From Lysobacter enzymogenes (lineage in GTDB: Bacteria; Pseudomonadota; Gammaproteobacteria; Xanthomonadales; Xanthomonadaceae): a stretch of DNA of 64,000 nt. Shown here piece by piece: positions 26,838 through 36,162 of the stretch. Below the pieces are notes generated by a model. That model saw nothing but the letters and a program-made list of their open reading frames with translations, did not search any database and was not told the origin of the DNA. Position 1 is the stretch's first letter. Every line of letters begins with the position of its first letter. The stretch covers positions 3,498,501-3,562,500 of the forward strand of contig NZ_CP067395.1 of assembly GCF_017355525.1 (NCBI RefSeq), given 5' to 3'. A program made the position numbers and the translations under genes.

Positions 26838-27212
26838 ATGAACAGAGACGAATTGCTCGGCGAGATCGCCCGCCTGATCGTGGTCGACCCCAAGGCCGGC
26901 GAGCGCCCGTGGGACGGTTATGCGCTGATCGCGTGGTACGGCGAAGGCATCAGCCGCCTCAACGGCTTCCGCTACGACAAGGGCCAGCCGGGCGAAGCGC
27001 TGACGCCGTCGGGCGTGGAGATCGAGAACCGGCTCGAAGAACTGCGCCGGGTCACCCAGAAGCCCGGCGAGTCGCCGTGGCGGGTGTGCATCATGCGCAT
27101 CAACCGCGAAGCGGCCGAAGTGGCGATCGATTTCGAGTACGAAGAACCGGGCAAGTGGTACGTCACTCCCGACAGCGCAGCGGCGATCGCCGAGCGGGTG
27201 CGGCCCTGCTGA
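26838..27212 (+). CDS. YezG/DUF600-like protein, probable immunity protein
   Basis: A 124-residue soluble acidic protein. Its layout is that of the YezG/DUF600 immunity family: an N-terminal helix (ELLGEIARLIV), WDGYALIAWYGEGISRLNGFRY strands, a helix with ENRLEELRRVTQ, then PWRVCIMRINREAAEVAIDFEYEEPGKW strands. YezG proteins protect against nuclease toxins, including NS2 and related types (family knowledge). The match here is by pattern, not by a search. It directly follows the endonuclease gene with a 22-base gap and an AAGGA ribosome site, so the two form a toxin-immunity unit by context. Confidence 0.7.
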   Translation: MNRDELLGEIARLIVVDPKAGERPWDGYALIAWYGEGISRLNGFRYDKGQPGEALTPSGVEIENRLEELRRVTQKPGESPWRVCIMRINREAAEVAIDFEYEEPGKWYVTPDSAAAIAERVRPC

Positions 27213-27228
27213 GCGGTTGAGCCGCCCT

Positions 27229-27314
27229 TGTAGGAGCGGCGCGAGCCGCGACCGCAGGGTAGCCGTTTGCGCCGTAAGCGCGGTGTCGCGGTCGCGGCTC
27301 GCGCCGCTCCTACA
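27229..27314. repeat. Family-A inverted repeat
   Basis: The left arm 27229-27255 and right arm 27288-27314 are reverse complements (TGTAGGAGCGGCGCGAGCCG and its mirror) around 32 bases. It follows the immunity gene and precedes the symporter gene. Confidence 0.88.
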
Positions 27315-27486
27315 GTCGCCCTCGGCGGCCATCGGCCCGATCGCCTGAACCACCCCGCCACGCCGCGCATGGCCGGCGCGCGCCGCAGCGTCCACAATGG
27401 CCTCAGCCGCGCATTCCGCGCGCGGCCACGGACGGCCTGCCGGCGCCGCGCGCGCCGGCCGCGATTCCGCCATCACGAGGCCTTCG

Positions 27487-28485
27487 ATGAGCTGGCTCAA
27501 GCGTCTGCGCGTGGACACCTTCACCCTGGCCCTGCTGGCCACGGTCGCCCTGGCCTGGAAATTCCCGCTGCACGGCGCGCCGGCGCAGTGGATGGACGAT
27601 TTCACCGACCTGGCCATCGCCGCGCTGTTCTTCCTGCACGGCGCGCGCCTGTCGCGCGAGGCCATCCTCGCCGGCATGCTGCACTGGCGCCTGCACCTGG
27701 TCATCTTCGCCAGCACCTTCATCCTGTTTCCGCTGCTCGGCCTCGCGCTCAAACCGCTGTCGGGCCATTTGCTGACGCCGGAGCTGTACCTGGGCCTGCT
27801 GTTCCTGTGCACCCTGCCCTCGACCGTGCAGTCGTCGATCGCCTTCACCTCGATGGCCGGCGGCAACGTGCCCGCGGCGGTGTGCAGCGCGTCGGCGTCG
27901 AGCCTGCTCGGCGTGTTCATCACCCCGCTGCTGCTCAGCGCGCTGGCCGGCGCGCACGGCGGCATGGCCGATCCCAGCGACGCCATCGGCAAGATCATGT
28001 TGCAGCTGCTGGTGCCGTTCGTGGCCGGCCACCTGCTGCGGCGCTGGATCGGCGGCTGGGTCGAGCGCCGGCGCGCGGTGCTGCGCTACACCGACCAGGG
28101 CACGGTGCTGCTGGTGGTCTACACCGCGTTCTCGGCCTCGATGAACAGCGGCCTGTGGCAGAGCACGCCGCTGGTCGCGCTGTACGTGGTGATCGCGGTG
28201 TGCGCGCTGTTGCTGGCGGTGGTGATGCTGACGACCACCTTCGCCGCACGCCGGCTCGGGTTCTCGCGCGCGGACGAAATCGCCATCGTGTTCTGCGGTT
28301 CGAAGAAGAGCCTCGCGACCGGCGTGCCGATGGCGAAGATTCTGTTCGCCAGCAGCGCGCTCGGCGCGATCGTGTTGCCGGTGATGATCTTCCACCAGAT
28401 CCAGCTGATCGTCTGCGCGCAACTGGCGCAGCGCTACGCGCGCAAGGCGCCGGTGCGGGCGACGCTGGAGGAAGCGGCGGACTGA
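27487..28485 (+). CDS. Bile acid:sodium symporter family protein (YfeH-type)
   Basis: Integral membrane transporter of 332 residues with about ten hydrophobic helices. The segments TFILFPLLGLALKPLSGHLL, LLFLCTLPSTVQSSIAFTSMAGGNV and FCGSKKSLATGVPMAKILF are typical of the YfeH/PF13593 branch of the bile-acid:sodium symporter superfamily; the crossover motif SSIAFTSMAGGNVPAA is the ion-binding region. The substrate in bacteria is unknown. The ATG at 27487 is followed by the family start MSWLKRLRVDTFTL. It converges on the amidohydrolase gene with only four bases between stops. Confidence 0.88.
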   Translation: MSWLKRLRVDTFTLALLATVALAWKFPLHGAPAQWMDDFTDLAIAALFFLHGARLSREAILAGMLHWRLHLVIFASTFILFPLLGLALKPLSGHLLTPELYLGLLFLCTLPSTVQSSIAFTSMAGGNVPAAVCSASASSLLGVFITPLLLSALAGAHGGMADPSDAIGKIMLQLLVPFVAGHLLRRWIGGWVERRRAVLRYTDQGTVLLVVYTAFSASMNSGLWQSTPLVALYVVIAVCALLLAVVMLTTTFAARRLGFSRADEIAIVFCGSKKSLATGVPMAKILFASSALGAIVLPVMIFHQIQLIVCAQLAQRYARKAPVRATLEEAAD

Positions 28486-28489
28486 GCGC

Positions 28490-29812
28490 TCAACGCGCGT
28501 CCTTCACCACCTCGCCGCCCTTGACCACCACCGGCACCGCTTCGAGCAACCGCACGTCCTGGGTCGGATCGCCGGCAACCGCGATCAAATCGCCCCAACG
28601 CCCGGCTTCGATCAGGCCCACGTCCTTGCGCCCCAGCGCCTGCGCCGCGTCGACGGTGGCCGCGCGGATCGCCTGCGCAGGGCTCATGCCGTAGCGCGTC
28701 ATCAGCGCGAACTGCCTGCCGTTGAGGCCGTGCGGATACACCCCCGCGTCGGTGCCGTAGACCATCTTGACCCCGGCCGCATGCGCGCGGCGGAAGTTCT
28801 CGCGCTGGATGTCGGCGACTTCGCGGTCCTTGCGCAGGTTGTCTTCCAGCACGCCGTTCTTCTTGCCCTCGGCCTGGGTGTAGTCGGTGTTGTAGATGTC
28901 CATCGACAGCCAAGCGCCATGCTGCTTGGCCAGGCGGATGCCTTCCTCGTCGATCAGGCTGGCGTGCTCGATGGTGTCGACGCCGGCGCGGATCGCGTCG
29001 CGGATGCCGGCGGCGCCGTGCGCGTGCGCGGCCACGCGCAGGCCCCACTGGTGCGCTTCGTCGGCGACCGCCTTCATTTCCTCATAGCTCATCTGCTGCT
29101 GGCCGGGCTCGGTGTTGCGCGAGAACACCCCGCCGGTGGCGCAGATCTTGATCACTTGCGCGCCGTATTTGCGCAGCTCGCGCACGCTCTTGCGCGCTTC
29201 CTCGACCGAGTCGGCGTTGTAGGGATTCTTCTGCGCCATCGACGGCGGGAAATAAGTCGAATCGCAATGGCCGCCGGTGGCGCCGAAGGAATAGGCGGCG
29301 GTGACGATGCGCGGGCCGTCGAGCTTGCCCTCGTCGATGGCCTGGCGCAGGCCGACGTCGTTCCAGGCGTCGGCGCCGACGTTGCGCACGGTGGTGAAGC
29401 CGGCCTGCAAGGTCTGTTGCGCGTGCTTGACCGCCAGCACCGACCAGAACCGGTCGTTGAACTGCAGGCCGGTGTAGCCGCCGTAGCTGGGGTCCGAATC
29501 CAGGTGCACGTGCATGTCGATCAGGCCCGGTAGCACGGTCATGCCGGCCAGATCGAGCCGGCGCGCGCCCTCGGGCGCGGCGTCGCCGGCGCGGCCGACC
29601 GCGGCGATGCGGCCGTCGCGGATCACGATCTGCGGGTTGTCGGTCAGGCGCCCGCTGGCGGGGTCGAACAGTTTGGCTGCGGTCACCACCAAGGTCTGCG
29701 GCGCCTGCTGCGCGGCCGCCGGCAGCGCCGCGGCCAACAGCAGCGCCGACAGCGCGCACGCCAAACCGGAACGCGCCGCGCGCGGCGCTCGCGAAATCTT
29801 TTGCTGCATCAT
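28490..29812 (-). CDS. Secreted amidohydrolase (imidazolonepropionase-like)
   Basis: A 440-residue metal-dependent hydrolase with a signal peptide (MMQQKISRAPRAARSG ... AAAQQ). It carries the amidohydrolase metal ligands: HVH in LPGLIDMHVHLDSD, a carboxylated-Lys-type region VIKICATGG, AAHAHGAAGI, DTIEHASLID and the final GTDAGVYPH aspartate. This set fits the Xaa-Pro dipeptidase/imidazolonepropionase-like branch, several members of which cleave acyl-dipeptides. The first ATG of the MM pair at 29812 was chosen as it starts the signal sequence. It neighbours a second, more divergent amidohydrolase on the same strand, separated by 79 bases, so the two may be co-expressed. Confidence 0.88.
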   Translation of the reverse strand: MMQQKISRAPRAARSGLACALSALLLAAALPAAAQQAPQTLVVTAAKLFDPASGRLTDNPQIVIRDGRIAAVGRAGDAAPEGARRLDLAGMTVLPGLIDMHVHLDSDPSYGGYTGLQFNDRFWSVLAVKHAQQTLQAGFTTVRNVGADAWNDVGLRQAIDEGKLDGPRIVTAAYSFGATGGHCDSTYFPPSMAQKNPYNADSVEEARKSVRELRKYGAQVIKICATGGVFSRNTEPGQQQMSYEEMKAVADEAHQWGLRVAAHAHGAAGIRDAIRAGVDTIEHASLIDEEGIRLAKQHGAWLSMDIYNTDYTQAEGKKNGVLEDNLRKDREVADIQRENFRRAHAAGVKMVYGTDAGVYPHGLNGRQFALMTRYGMSPAQAIRAATVDAAQALGRKDVGLIEAGRWGDLIAVAGDPTQDVRLLEAVPVVVKGGEVVKDAR

Positions 29813-29891
29813 CGGCACCGATCTCCCCATCGGCGGAACAGTGCGGCGAGTATAGGCACGGCGGCGATGCGCCGCGCCAGTGCAGCGCGGC

Positions 29892-31181
29892 TCAGTAGAC
29901 CGCGCCGTGGCGGACTTTCAGGCGGATCGCGTCGAGCGCCTTCGGCGCGCGCAGGGGATTGTCGGCCAGCACGATGAAGTGGGCCTCGAAGCCTTCGGCG
30001 ATGCGGCCGACGCGCCGCTGCGGGAACAGCAGCGACGGCGTGTGCTCCACCGCCGCACGCCACAGCTGCGCCGGCGGCATCACCTGCAACCCGGCCAGAT
30101 AATCGATCTCGACGCGCACCGTGGCGTCGAAGCGGTCGCTGCCGAGCGCCAGCGGCACGCCGGCGGCGAGCAAACGGCGCAGGTTGTCGCGCTGCAGCGC
30201 GCGCACGCGCTCGAGTTCGGCCGCGTCGTCGCCGGCGAGCAGTTGCGCGGCGTTGGCGGTGGCGATCAGCGGGATCTTGCGCTGCGCGGCGAGGGCGATG
30301 GAGGCGTCGTCGAGGCGATAGTCGGCCTCGCTGCGTCCGTCCCAGATCTGATAGCCCGGCAGATGCGCGAGGATGTCCACGCCGGCCTCGACCGCGACCC
30401 GGAAATCCGCGGCCGATTCGACGTGCGCGGCCACCCGCAGGCCGTCGGCATGCGCGCGCCGCACCAGCGGCGCCAGCAGTTCGGGGCGCAGGCCGTTGCG
30501 GCCGTAATAGCGCGCATCGCCGCGCCGTTCGGGACGCTCGCTGTGCACCAGCACGACCTTGATCAGGTCCGGCCGCGCCGCACGCAGCTTCGGCCATTTG
30601 CGCTCGATGTCGTCGAGCGTGTCCATCACCAGGTAGTCGCGGTCGTGCACGTCTTCGACCGGCCGCAGGCTGCCGTCGGGATTGCTGCGCGCCATCGCCA
30701 GCGGATGGCCGTCGGAGCTGGACACGCAGGCGCTGGCGTAGAGCACGTCCAGCGGCGCGTCCGCGCCTAGCGCCTGTTTGGCCTGGGCGGTGCCGTCGGG
30801 ATCGCCGCACAGCATCGCCGCGTACTGCACGCCGCCGGCGAGGTAGCGTTCGCGGAAGTTGCGCGCGCCCCAGGCGTTCTGCAGGTTGTGGTTGTGCGCC
30901 TCGGCCAGCGGCGGCGTGGCGTAGCCGCCGGCGAGATCGACCACGCGCTCGACCCGCTCAGGGCGCGTGCGGGTCAATGCGCCGTCGACGGCGTACCAAG
31001 TGCCGGCGCGGAAGTCTTCGCCGTCGAACCAATGGCCGTTGCGGAATTCGACGGCGCCTGCGGCTGATGCGGGAGCGATTGCGGTGGAAGCGATCGATAC
31101 CGAAGCCGCGGCCAGCGCGGCGAAAGCCAAACACGAAGCGATCAGATGCGGAACAACGTTGCGGCGCACGAGCTTCTCCAA
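29892..31181 (-). CDS. Secreted amidohydrolase family protein, divergent
   Basis: A 429-residue exported protein of the amidohydrolase superfamily. A signal peptide spans about residues 1-40 (ends PASAAGAVEF). The first metal motif is AEAHNHNLQN (HNH instead of the more common HxH in a DxHxH context). Later ligands lie in RVAAHVESAAD, DILAHLPGY and LALGSDRFDATV. A CVSSSDGHPLAM segment has no parallel in its neighbour, so the two are not simple duplicates. The substrate is unknown. It lies 48 bases downstream of ctaB on the same strand and may be read from the heme A genes. Confidence 0.82.
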   Translation of the reverse strand: MEKLVRRNVVPHLIASCLAFAALAAASVSIASTAIAPASAAGAVEFRNGHWFDGEDFRAGTWYAVDGALTRTRPERVERVVDLAGGYATPPLAEAHNHNLQNAWGARNFRERYLAGGVQYAAMLCGDPDGTAQAKQALGADAPLDVLYASACVSSSDGHPLAMARSNPDGSLRPVEDVHDRDYLVMDTLDDIERKWPKLRAARPDLIKVVLVHSERPERRGDARYYGRNGLRPELLAPLVRRAHADGLRVAAHVESAADFRVAVEAGVDILAHLPGYQIWDGRSEADYRLDDASIALAAQRKIPLIATANAAQLLAGDDAAELERVRALQRDNLRRLLAAGVPLALGSDRFDATVRVEIDYLAGLQVMPPAQLWRAAVEHTPSLLFPQRRVGRIAEGFEAHFIVLADNPLRAPKALDAIRLKVRHGAVY

Positions 31182-31229
31182 CGGAAACGAGTCCGTAGGA
31201 TGCTCATGCGTCGCAAAGGGTTGCGCGGC

Positions 31230-32162
31230 TCAGCCGAGTTGGTGCAGCTCGAACGCCGCCGCGGGCTGCAACGCCGGCAACAGCCAATGATCGACCAGCA
31301 GGAACGCGAACAGCGCCATCAGGTAGACGATGGAGTAGTTGAACACCTTCATCGCGTACAGCTCGTCCGGCGGGTCCATCAGCTTCCAGGCGTAGTACAG
31401 GAACACCGCGCCGAGCACCAACGCGCCGCCGAGGTAGAACAGCCCGCTCATGCCGGCCGCCCACGGCAGCACCGTCACCGCGACCAGCAGCACCGTGTAG
31501 AACAGGATCTGCCAGCGCGTGTACTGCACGCCGTGGGTCACCGGCAGCATCGGCACCATCGCGCGCGCGTAGTCGGCGCGGCGGAAGATCGCCAGCGCCC
31601 AGAAGTGCGGCGGGGTCCAGACGAAGATGATCAGCACCAGCAGCAGCGCATGCGCCCAGTCCCACTCGCCCTGCATGCCGGTCACCGCGGCCCAGCCCAG
31701 CAGCGGCGGCGCCGCGCCGGCGATGCCGCCGATGACGATGTTCTGCGGCGTGGCGCGCTTGAGGTAGACGGTGTAGACCACCGCGTAGCCGATCAGCGAG
31801 GCGAAGGTCAGCAACGCGGTGATCACGTTGACCCACAGCACCAGGATCGTCATCGACAACGCCGCCAGCGCCAGCGCGAATATCAACGCCTGGCGCGGCG
31901 TGACCTGGCCGGCGACGATCGGCCGCCACGAGGTGCGCGCCATCTTCGCGTCGATGCGCGAATCCAGCAGCTGATTGATCGCCGCGGCCGACGACGCCGC
32001 CAGCCAGATGCCGAGGAAGCCGAGGATCGACTGCCGCGCCGGCGGCCAGCCCGGCACCGCCATGAACATGCCGACGATGGCGGTGAACACGATCAGCGCG
32101 ACCACGCGCGGCTTGGTCAGGTCCCAGTACTGCTTGGCGGTGGGTCGCGGCGCGGCGCTCAT
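31230..32162 (-). CDS. ctaB: Protoheme IX farnesyltransferase (heme O synthase)
   Basis: Membrane enzyme that attaches a farnesyl group to heme B to make heme O, the substrate of CtaA. The 310 residues contain the prenyl-diphosphate-binding [19 protein letters not shown] motif near residues 64-82 and a second conserved loop [28 protein letters not shown]. It has nine hydrophobic helices. ATG 32162 was chosen because it overlaps the ctaA stop (ATGA), giving tight coupling; the family begins just at this point. Confidence 0.96.
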   Translation of the reverse strand: MSAAPRPTAKQYWDLTKPRVVALIVFTAIVGMFMAVPGWPPARQSILGFLGIWLAASSAAAINQLLDSRIDAKMARTSWRPIVAGQVTPRQALIFALALAALSMTILVLWVNVITALLTFASLIGYAVVYTVYLKRATPQNIVIGGIAGAAPPLLGWAAVTGMQGEWDWAHALLLVLIIFVWTPPHFWALAIFRRADYARAMVPMLPVTHGVQYTRWQILFYTVLLVAVTVLPWAAGMSGLFYLGGALVLGAVFLYYAWKLMDPPDELYAMKVFNYSIVYLMALFAFLLVDHWLLPALQPAAAFELHQLG

Positions 32163-33325
32163 CACGGCTCCGGCGTGCGCAGGCGCGCGAGCAGGGACAC
32201 CAGGGCGAACAACAGCAGCGCGGCGCCGCCGTTGTGCGCCACCGCGACCGCCAGCGGCAGGCCGAGCTTGACGTTGGCGATGCCCAGGCCGATCTGCAAC
32301 AGCAGCAACGCGCCCAGCAATGTGGCCCAGCCGCGCAGGCCCGGCGTGCGCAGCAGCTTGACCGTCAGCGCCAGCAGCGACACGAACACGATGCCGGCCA
32401 TGACCCGGTGCGCGAGCTGGATCGCGATGCGCGCCTCGCCGTCGAGGATGCCGCCTTCGTAGTCCACGCCGATGCCGCGCCACAGCACGAAGGCTTCGCC
32501 GAAGTCGTGGCGCGGCCACCACTGGCCGACGCAGGTCGGAAAATCGTTGCCGCAGGCCAGCGCGGCGTAGTTGGCGCTGGTCCAGCCGCCGAGCGCGATC
32601 TGCACGGTCAGCACGCCGATGCCGGCGAGCACCCAGCCGCGCAGCCGCGCCGCGTCGGCGAGCCGGATCGGCTGGTGGGTCGCGCGCCACGCGGTCCACA
32701 CCAGCAGCGAGAACGTCAGCAGGCCGCCGAGCAGATGCGCCATCACCACCACGGGCTTGAGCAGCCAGGTCACCGTCCACATGCCGAGCAAGGCCTGGAA
32801 GATGATGACCGCGAGGGTGATCGCCGACACCCGCGACAGGTCGGTGTTGCTCCAGCGCGCGGCCGCGGCGATCAGGATCGCTTCGCCGACGATCGCCAGC
32901 GCCGATGCGGCGACGTGCTGGCCCTTCATGTACAGCGGAATGCCGATCGCGACCAGCAGCGAGGCCAGCGCGATCTGCATCATGCCCTTGCTGCGCCGGC
33001 GCGCCGACACCAGCGCCAGGGTCAGCACCAGCACGCCGAGCAGGCCGGCGATCATGCGGTGGAACTGCTCGCGCCAGGCCTTGTGCACTTCGACCGGGCG
33101 GATCTGGGTGGCGACGTGGTCGACGGCCTGGTGCGGGTCGGTCGGCCACGCGGCGCGGCCGTAGCAGGTCGGCCAGTCGGGGCAGCTCAGGCCGGCGTTG
33201 GACAGGCGCACGAACGCGCCGAACACGATCACGCACAGGGCCAGCGCCACCGCCAGCCAGGCGATGCGGTGGAAATTCTTGTACAGCCCGGAACTGCTCA
33301 GGCCGGTAAGGCTGGATACGCTCAT
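32162..33325 (-). CDS. ctaA: Heme A synthase (COX15/CtaA)
   Basis: Oxidises the C8 methyl of heme O to the formyl group of heme A for the aa3 oxidase. The 387-residue protein has about eight membrane helices in two related halves. Histidine-bearing loops include [28 protein letters not shown] and [13 protein letters not shown], which hold the heme and substrate sites. [12 protein letters not shown] near residue 50 is the conserved Cys-pair region and [15 protein letters not shown] is the equivalent in the second half. It is coupled to ctaB by a four-base overlap and lies downstream of SURF1. Confidence 0.95.
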   Translation of the reverse strand: MSVSSLTGLSSSGLYKNFHRIAWLAVALALCVIVFGAFVRLSNAGLSCPDWPTCYGRAAWPTDPHQAVDHVATQIRPVEVHKAWREQFHRMIAGLLGVLVLTLALVSARRRSKGMMQIALASLLVAIGIPLYMKGQHVAASALAIVGEAILIAAAARWSNTDLSRVSAITLAVIIFQALLGMWTVTWLLKPVVVMAHLLGGLLTFSLLVWTAWRATHQPIRLADAARLRGWVLAGIGVLTVQIALGGWTSANYAALACGNDFPTCVGQWWPRHDFGEAFVLWRGIGVDYEGGILDGEARIAIQLAHRVMAGIVFVSLLALTVKLLRTPGLRGWATLLGALLLLQIGLGIANVKLGLPLAVAVAHNGGAALLLFALVSLLARLRTPEP

Positions 33326-33407
33326 TGCTTTGGCTTGGTCTCGCTAAAGGGCGCCGCGCGCTCGGCAGCGGCGCCGGGCGCCCGCCACGGGCCGCGCCGG
33401 CCCGTCG

Positions 33408-33983
33408 TTACATCAGTTTCAGCAGCCGGCTCAGGTCGCTGCGCAGCCCGCCGGGTTGGAAGCCGGGAGCGTAGCGCAGAATCGCGAAGCCGTTCGGGTC
33501 GATCACGTAGACCGGGGTCCCGGCCGGGTCGTTCAGGCGCGGCAGGCGCTCGCGCAGTTGCGGCGCGTCGGCGAGCACGCGCAGCGAGGCCGGGCGCGCC
33601 GCGCCGGCCGGCGGTTCGCCGAGCCACAGGATGTCGACCTGGTCGGCGTCCTTGCCGAACAGCTGCCATACCGTGTCGAGCTCGTGCGACAACTTGACGC
33701 ATTCCTGCGCGCAGCCCGGCGCCGGCGCCACCACGATGCGCCAGACCCGCGCGCCGGGGTTCCACGGGTACGGCTTGCCGTCGGCCAGCGCCGGCTCGAA
33801 CCGGCGCAGGTCGGGCTTGGGCTCGAGCAGCTCGCCGTTCTGGCGGTTGATCGCCGGATGCCGGTCGGTGAAGCGCATGACCCCGGCGACCAGCATCGGC
33901 ACGAAGAAGAACGCGGCGATCAGCACCAGGGTCAGGCGGTTGCGGTTGCGCTGGGCGTCGGTGACGGGCGCGGGTGTACTCAT
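33408..33983 (-). CDS. Membrane-anchored thioredoxin/SCO-like oxidase-associated protein
   Basis: A 191-residue protein with one N-terminal membrane helix (LTLVLIAAFFFVPMLVAGVM, about residues 15-34) and a soluble periplasmic domain. The domain reads as a thioredoxin/SCO-like fold: VWRIVVAPAPGCAQECVKL carries a Cys-x3-Cys pair like the SCO copper site, followed by ILWLGEPP and a VYVIDPNGFAILRYAPG strand. I do not recognise a named family with certainty. Its ATG at 33983 overlaps the SURF1 stop (ATGA), and it sits between SURF1 and ctaA. A role in copper delivery or redox maturation of the oxidase is inferred from context. Confidence 0.75.
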   Translation of the reverse strand: MSTPAPVTDAQRNRNRLTLVLIAAFFFVPMLVAGVMRFTDRHPAINRQNGELLEPKPDLRRFEPALADGKPYPWNPGARVWRIVVAPAPGCAQECVKLSHELDTVWQLFGKDADQVDILWLGEPPAGAARPASLRVLADAPQLRERLPRLNDPAGTPVYVIDPNGFAILRYAPGFQPGGLRSDLSRLLKLM

Positions 33984-34711
33984 CGGTCGGCTCCGCGGCG
34001 CGGGCGCCGGAAAGTCAAAATCAGCGCGGTGGCCAGCACCGCCGCGGCGAGTGCGAACCACTGCAGGGAATAGCCGCGGTGCTTGTCCGGCGGCAAGGTG
34101 TTGCTGAGCAGTTCCAGATCGCGGTCGTAGCCGAGCGGCAACGCCGGATCCAGGCGCAGCACGCGCGGCGCCAGCGGCGCCGGCAGGCCGAGCGCGGCGG
34201 CGATCGCGCGGGTGTCGACGCGGGTCAGCAGCCAGCCCTGGCCTTCGCGGCCGATGCCGGGGCCGAGCGGAATGCCGACCGACGGCGGCGCGCTGAGCAA
34301 GCCGCGCAATGCCAGTTCGCCCTCGGGCTTGGGCACCGCCGGAAATTTGCGCTCGCCGCCGAGCGGCAGCCAGCCCAGATCGACCAGCAAGGGCTCGCCG
34401 CCGTCGGGCAGGAACAGCCGGTACGCGCGCACGCCGGCGCGGCCGCCGCGCTGCTGGTTGTCGAGCAGCAGCGCGCCGCGCGGATCGAAACGGCCCTGGC
34501 CCGCGGCCCAGTCGTAGGCGTGCGCGCGCTGCGGATCGGCCGCGCGCGACAGCGGCTGCGGCACGCGTTCGGACAGCACCTGCGCGGCGGCATCGAGCAT
34601 CGCCTGCTTCTCCACCGCGCGCCGCGCCTGCCACAGGCCGAGGTTGGCGAACAGCGCGATCGCCGCCAGCGCCAGGCTCCAGCCGAACAGCAGGTTGCCG
34701 CGACGGCTCAC
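33980..34711 (-). CDS. SURF1 family cytochrome oxidase assembly protein
   Basis: Two-helix inner-membrane protein that helps insert heme a/a3 into subunit I of cytochrome c oxidase. Of 243 residues, the first helix is LLFGWSLALAAIALFANLGLW, directly followed by QARRAVEKQ. The conserved GWLPLGGERKF and the C-terminal HRGYSLQWFALAAAVLATALI helix are diagnostic. The GTG at 34711 (VSRRGNLLF) is the likely start; the open frame runs further 5', but it would cross the divergent twin-TM gene. It overlaps the next gene by four bases and begins a SURF1-SCO-like-ctaA-ctaB operon. Confidence 0.9.
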   Translation of the reverse strand: MSRRGNLLFGWSLALAAIALFANLGLWQARRAVEKQAMLDAAAQVLSERVPQPLSRAADPQRAHAYDWAAGQGRFDPRGALLLDNQQRGGRAGVRAYRLFLPDGGEPLLVDLGWLPLGGERKFPAVPKPEGELALRGLLSAPPSVGIPLGPGIGREGQGWLLTRVDTRAIAAALGLPAPLAPRVLRLDPALPLGYDRDLELLSNTLPPDKHRGYSLQWFALAAAVLATALILTFRRPRRGADR

Positions 34712-34777
34712 CCCAAGCTCCCGGCGTGCTGCGATAATCCCGCCTTCGCACCCACGCGCGCGCCGCCCGAGGCTTCG

Positions 34778-35008
34778 ATGAGCCAAGAACTGAAAATCCT
34801 GCTGGTGGTGGCGTTCCTGGCGGTCATCCTGTGGAACCTGGGAGCGGGCCTCTACTACATGCTGGTGGACAAGGGTCAGAGCAAACGCACGGTCAACGCC
34901 TTGACCCGGCGCATCGCGCTGTCCGTCGCGCTGATCCTGCTGGTAATCCTGGGCATCTGGATGGGCTGGATCACGCCGCACGGCGTGGGCTCCAATCCCC
35001 CGCACTGA
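34778..35008 (+). CDS. Twin transmembrane protein (DUF2909-like)
   Basis: A 76-residue protein with two hydrophobic helices, KILLVVAFLAVILWNLGAGL and IALSVALILLVILGIWMGWI, joined by a basic loop (DKGQSKRTVNALTRR). This layout matches the small DUF2909 twin-TM proteins found beside oxidase assembly genes in Pseudomonas and xanthomonads. The ATG at 34778 is 66 bases from the divergent SURF1 start. The function is unknown; the conserved position suggests oxidase biogenesis. Confidence 0.85.
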   Translation: MSQELKILLVVAFLAVILWNLGAGLYYMLVDKGQSKRTVNALTRRIALSVALILLVILGIWMGWITPHGVGSNPPH

Positions 35009-35199
35009 GCCCGGCCGGCCGTGGGGCCTGCGAACACCGGACCGCTATTGTCGCCCGTTCGCGGCGCCGCCGCGATGCGGCGGCCGGTCGCTCGTGCGGG
35101 AGGGCCTTCAGGCCCGACGCTTTCCGCTCGGATCGCCGCGAACTGAAGCAAGCGCCCCGGGCCCCGAGCCTCGCAAGAACCCTGCCCTCGTCAAAAAAC

Positions 35200-35227
35200 G
35201 AAAGGCCGGCCACCGGGCCGGCCTTTC
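35200..35227 (-). terminator. Terminator of the oxidase structural operon
   Basis: An 11-bp stem (GAAAGGCCGGC / GCCGGCCTTTC) with a six-base loop lies 21 bases after the ctaE stop. In the minus direction it is followed by GTTTTTTG, a good T tract. Confidence 0.88.
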
Positions 35228-35248
35228 TTGCGATCGCGTCGCCCGCGC

Positions 35249-36127
35249 TTACAGCACGTAGACGAACAGGAACAGGCCCAGCCACACCACGTCGACGAAG
35301 TGCCAGTACCAGGCCACCGCTTCGAACGCGAAGTGGTTGTCCTTGTCGAAATGGCCCTTCAGGCAGCGGAACCAGATGATCGCCAGCATGATCGTGCCGA
35401 GGGTCACGTGCAGGCCGTGGAAGCCGGTCAGCATGAAGAAGGTCGAGCCGTAGATGCCCGAACCCAGGGTCAGGTTCAGCTCGGTGTAGGCGTGGATGTA
35501 CTCCTCCGCCTGGAAGAACAGGAACAGGCAGCCCAGCAGCACGGTCGCGCCGAGCCAGAACAGCAGCGCCTTGCGGTGGCCGCCCTTGAGCGCGTGGTGC
35601 GCGGCGGTCACGGTGGTGCCCGAGGTCAGCAGGATCAGGGTGTTGATCAGCGGCAGGCCCCAGGCCGGAATGGTCTGGAAGTGGCCGCCGACGCCGGCCG
35701 GGCCCGAGCTCGGCCACGCCGCGCTGAATTCCGGCCACAGCAGGCTGTTGGTCATCACCCCGTCGCCTTCGCCGCCGAGCCACGGCAACGCGAGCGTGCG
35801 GGCGTAGAACAGCGCGCCGAAGAACGCGGCGAAGAACATCACTTCGGAGAAGATGAACCAGATCATCCCCATCCGGAACGACACGTCGACCTGCTTGTTG
35901 TAGTTGCCGCGCACCGACTCGCGGACCACGTCGCCGAACCAGCCGAACAGCACCGCGATCATCATCGCCACGCCGACGAAGAAGGTGGGCTTGCCCCAGC
36001 TGACTTCGTTGAGCCAGTTGGCCACGCCGATCATCAGGGTGAACAGTCCGATCGAACCGAGGAACGGCCAGCGGCTGCTATGCGGGACGTAGTAGATGTT
36101 GGCGTCTGGCGTGTGCGCTTGGCCCAT
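35249..36127 (-). CDS. ctaE: Cytochrome c oxidase subunit III
   Basis: Third core subunit of the aa3-type oxidase, 292 residues with seven membrane helices. Recognisable parts are the N-terminal YYVPHSSRWPFLGSIGLF, EVMFFAAFFGALFYAR (with the conserved Glu of the helix III-like region), TGFHGLHVTLGTIML with its His pair, and the terminal FEAVAWYWHFVDVVWLGLF. ATG 36127 is the family start. It is the last gene of the coxB-ctaD-orf47-ctaG-ctaE operon, ending at a strong terminator. Confidence 0.97.
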   Translation of the reverse strand: MGQAHTPDANIYYVPHSSRWPFLGSIGLFTLMIGVANWLNEVSWGKPTFFVGVAMMIAVLFGWFGDVVRESVRGNYNKQVDVSFRMGMIWFIFSEVMFFAAFFGALFYARTLALPWLGGEGDGVMTNSLLWPEFSAAWPSSGPAGVGGHFQTIPAWGLPLINTLILLTSGTTVTAAHHALKGGHRKALLFWLGATVLLGCLFLFFQAEEYIHAYTELNLTLGSGIYGSTFFMLTGFHGLHVTLGTIMLAIIWFRCLKGHFDKDNHFAFEAVAWYWHFVDVVWLGLFLFVYVL

Positions 36128-36162
36128 GGCGGCGTTCCGTAGTCAGGTGGTGCGAAGCCAAC

